Of a stretch of DNA of 56,352 bases, positions 55,021-56,352 are shown one piece after another. The position numbers and the translations under genes are program-made. Numbering within the stretch: the stretch's first letter is position 1; each line of letters starts with the position of its first letter. Source of the DNA: an uncultured Verrucomicrobiota bacterium (lineage in GTDB: Bacteria > Verrucomicrobiota > Verrucomicrobiia > Limisphaerales > UBA9464). Under the pieces are notes generated by a model. That model did not search any database. It saw only the letters and a list, made by a program, of their open reading frames with translations, and was not told where the DNA came from. The stretch is from the NCBI GenBank assembly GCA_903939515.1, contig CAJAHH010000096.1, positions 1 to 56,352 of the forward strand, written 5' to 3'.

Positions 55021-56352
55021 ATGAGCGCGAACCCCATCAAGGCCACAATTTACCGGAAACAAAATCGGTCAGGAACTGTCTCTTTCGTGGTACGCCACGG
55101 CAAGAACCCCAACGGAGGATTCCGGGTCAAGGTCTTCGGCCCGAATGAAGAGCAGCAGGCGAAAGACTTCCTCGAAGAATGGAACCGACGACTCGCAGCT
55201 GAGGTTGGAAGCCTGCACCTCCTAGAAGAGGTCCACCAACAAGAGATCCGCCTAGCCCTCAAAAAACTGGATGGCACAGGCGCAGGAATTCTTCAGGCGG
55301 TTGAATTCTTCCTAAGGAATACAAATCTTAAGCACCCAAGAATCCCATTCTCAATTGGTGTTGACCATTTCGTTTCCTCACTCAAAGAAAGAAAACGCAG
55401 CGCCGAATATATTTCATCAATAAATGCAACAACATTAAAACCTTTTCAACTCCACATAAAAGACAAACTTCTTTCAGAAATAACAAAAGAAAACGTAAGA
55501 TTATTTTTAAAAGGAAAAAGAAAGTGGAGCGCTTACACACAGCATTCTCACCGCCGAAACCTAAGCACTTATTTTAATTACTTGGTTCGAGAAGGTTTTC
55601 TGATTTCCAACCCGTGTGAAAACATCATCCTGCCAAGACAAGTAAAGAAACGAGTGGATTTTTGGAAACCACATGAAGTTTTCATTCAATTGCAGTATTG
55701 CCTCGAAAAACAAGAATACAAAACTCTCGCAGCTATTGTTTTATCGGCATTTATCGGCCCAAGGCTTCGGGAGGCTTCCAGAATCAAGTGGAAACAAGTC
55801 GCAAACCTATCCAATATCGAAGTTTTGCCCGCACAGGCGAAGACTTTCAAAAGAAGGCTAATCAACATCTCCGAGACTGCATCTTTCTGGCTGTCGCTAA
55901 TTCCTGAAAAATTCCGAGATCCTGAATCAACGATAAGCTCACTGAGTAGCATTACGAATACGGCGAAAAATATTAAGGCAGCACTTCAACGCAAAGGATT
56001 GATCGAAAGAAGAATTCAAAATGGGTTTAGGCAAGCTTTTGCAGCTCATCATTATGCGAAGTTTAAAGATGAAAGAATATTGTCCGAAATTATGGGCAAT
56101 TCGATTCAAGTAATTAAGGAATCCTATAGTGGACTAACCAATCAAAAACAATCAGATTGCTATTTTAACATATTGCCAAAACGTTCATATACTGAAGGCC
56201 TGAAAAAGTGCTCAGAATTAAGTCTATGGAAAAACCCTGTTATTATTAATCCCAATTGGTTCTGCCTCATAATCGACGGCGATTTATGTGTAATTGATTT
56301 AGAAAAGCATAAAGAATACAAATTTGCCAAAGCAACTCAACCTCTTTTTGAT
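55021..56352 (+). CDS. tyrosine recombinase/integrase (partial, runs off the window)
   Basis: From ATG 55021 a frame stays open for 444 codons to the window edge. Residues 105-190 look like an N-terminal SAM-like core-binding domain (FSIGVDHFVSSLKERKRSAE; SAYTQHSHRRNLSTYFNYLV). The catalytic domain has Arg248 in GPRLREASRIKW, a Lys in AQAKTFKRRLINI, an Arg at about 336 in NGFRQAFAAHHY, and Tyr369 in ESYSGL, preceded by ILSEIMGNS. The usual His before the second Arg is Asn. About 75 further residues follow Tyr369, unlike a typical integrase end. The first ~270 bases are GC-rich like the host, the rest clearly AT-rich. It lies 110 bases after tRNA-Arg, so it likely belongs to an island integrated there. 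Confidence 0.85.
   Translation, partial: MSANPIKATIYRKQNRSGTVSFVVRHGKNPNGGFRVKVFGPNEEQQAKDFLEEWNRRLAAEVGSLHLLEEVHQQEIRLALKKLDGTGAGILQAVEFFLRNTNLKHPRIPFSIGVDHFVSSLKERKRSAEYISSINATTLKPFQLHIKDKLLSEITKENVRLFLKGKRKWSAYTQHSHRRNLSTYFNYLVREGFLISNPCENIILPRQVKKRVDFWKPHEVFIQLQYCLEKQEYKTLAAIVLSAFIGPRLREASRIKWKQVANLSNIEVLPAQAKTFKRRLINISETASFWLSLIPEKFRDPESTISSLSSITNTAKNIKAALQRKGLIERRIQNGFRQAFAAHHYAKFKDERILSEIMGNSIQVIKESYSGLTNQKQSDCYFNILPKRSYTEGLKKCSELSLWKNPVIINPNWFCLIIDGDLCVIDLEKHKEYKFAKATQPLFD

Noticed and set aside
54911-56352. A prophage rather than an island
   Set aside because: Only an integrase is visible and no phage structural or replication gene lies in the window; the type of element cannot be decided.

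Overview
The window looks like a chromosomal segment of a GC-rich Gram-negative bacterium, most likely a member of the Verrucomicrobiota (Pedosphaerae/Limisphaerales-like). This is inference from gene content and style: a fused SecDF, a pseudopilin-type protein with the [18 protein letters not shown] signature, a CotH-family secreted protein, large sodium/solute symporter and glycoside hydrolase genes, BamA plus Skp (so there is an outer membrane), and a housekeeping sigma factor with a long Lys/Ala/Pro-rich N-terminal extension. Most genes start without a recognisable Shine-Dalgarno sequence.

Layout. Positions 1-316 hold the left end of an ISL3-family insertion sequence, cut by the window edge. 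Positions 862-9252 are mainly minus-strand housekeeping genes (xseB-dxs; yajC-secDF), with recN and a dipeptide epimerase on the plus strand. From 9415 to 36277 everything is on the plus strand: a hypothetical protein, a pseudopilin-like protein, a symporter, an AGL-like bidomain glycogen-debranching enzyme, an O-antigen ligase-like TPR protein, HPr, gatC, guaB, a GH31 glucosidase, a CE15-type esterase, a dienelactone hydrolase, dnaB, bamA, skp, ispD, rpoD and a CotH-like protein. Then come a small haem lipoprotein, ymdB-xseA (minus), lepB, a remarkable 713-residue fusion gene, a hybrid histidine kinase, pepP, folK, dapB, a membrane protein, a three-gene CNNM/CorC operon (minus) and coaD. The right end has an 11-bp phased repeat array, tRNA-Arg(TCG) and a tyrosine-recombinase gene that runs off the window, so a tRNA-targeted genomic island appears to begin here.

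How the genes fit together. Isoprenoid precursor synthesis (dxs, ispD), envelope biogenesis (secDF, yajC, lepB, bamA, skp), DNA repair and replication (recN, xseA, xseB, dnaB), tRNA-dependent amidation (gatC), cofactor and lysine/murein precursor synthesis (folK, coaD, dapB) and a set of glycan-degrading enzymes are interleaved. The strongest candidate for something undescribed is the gene at 40736-42877: a YwlE-like arginine-phosphatase domain, ribose-5-phosphate isomerase B and serine hydroxymethyltransferase joined end to end in one reading frame. The same three functions lie in the neighbouring genes ywlE, ywlF and glyA of Bacillus. Other points worth attention are the pentapeptide-repeat tail of RpoD, the 11-bp CTAG-phased array before the tRNA, and an integrase with an unusual C-terminal extension and a composition break inside the gene.
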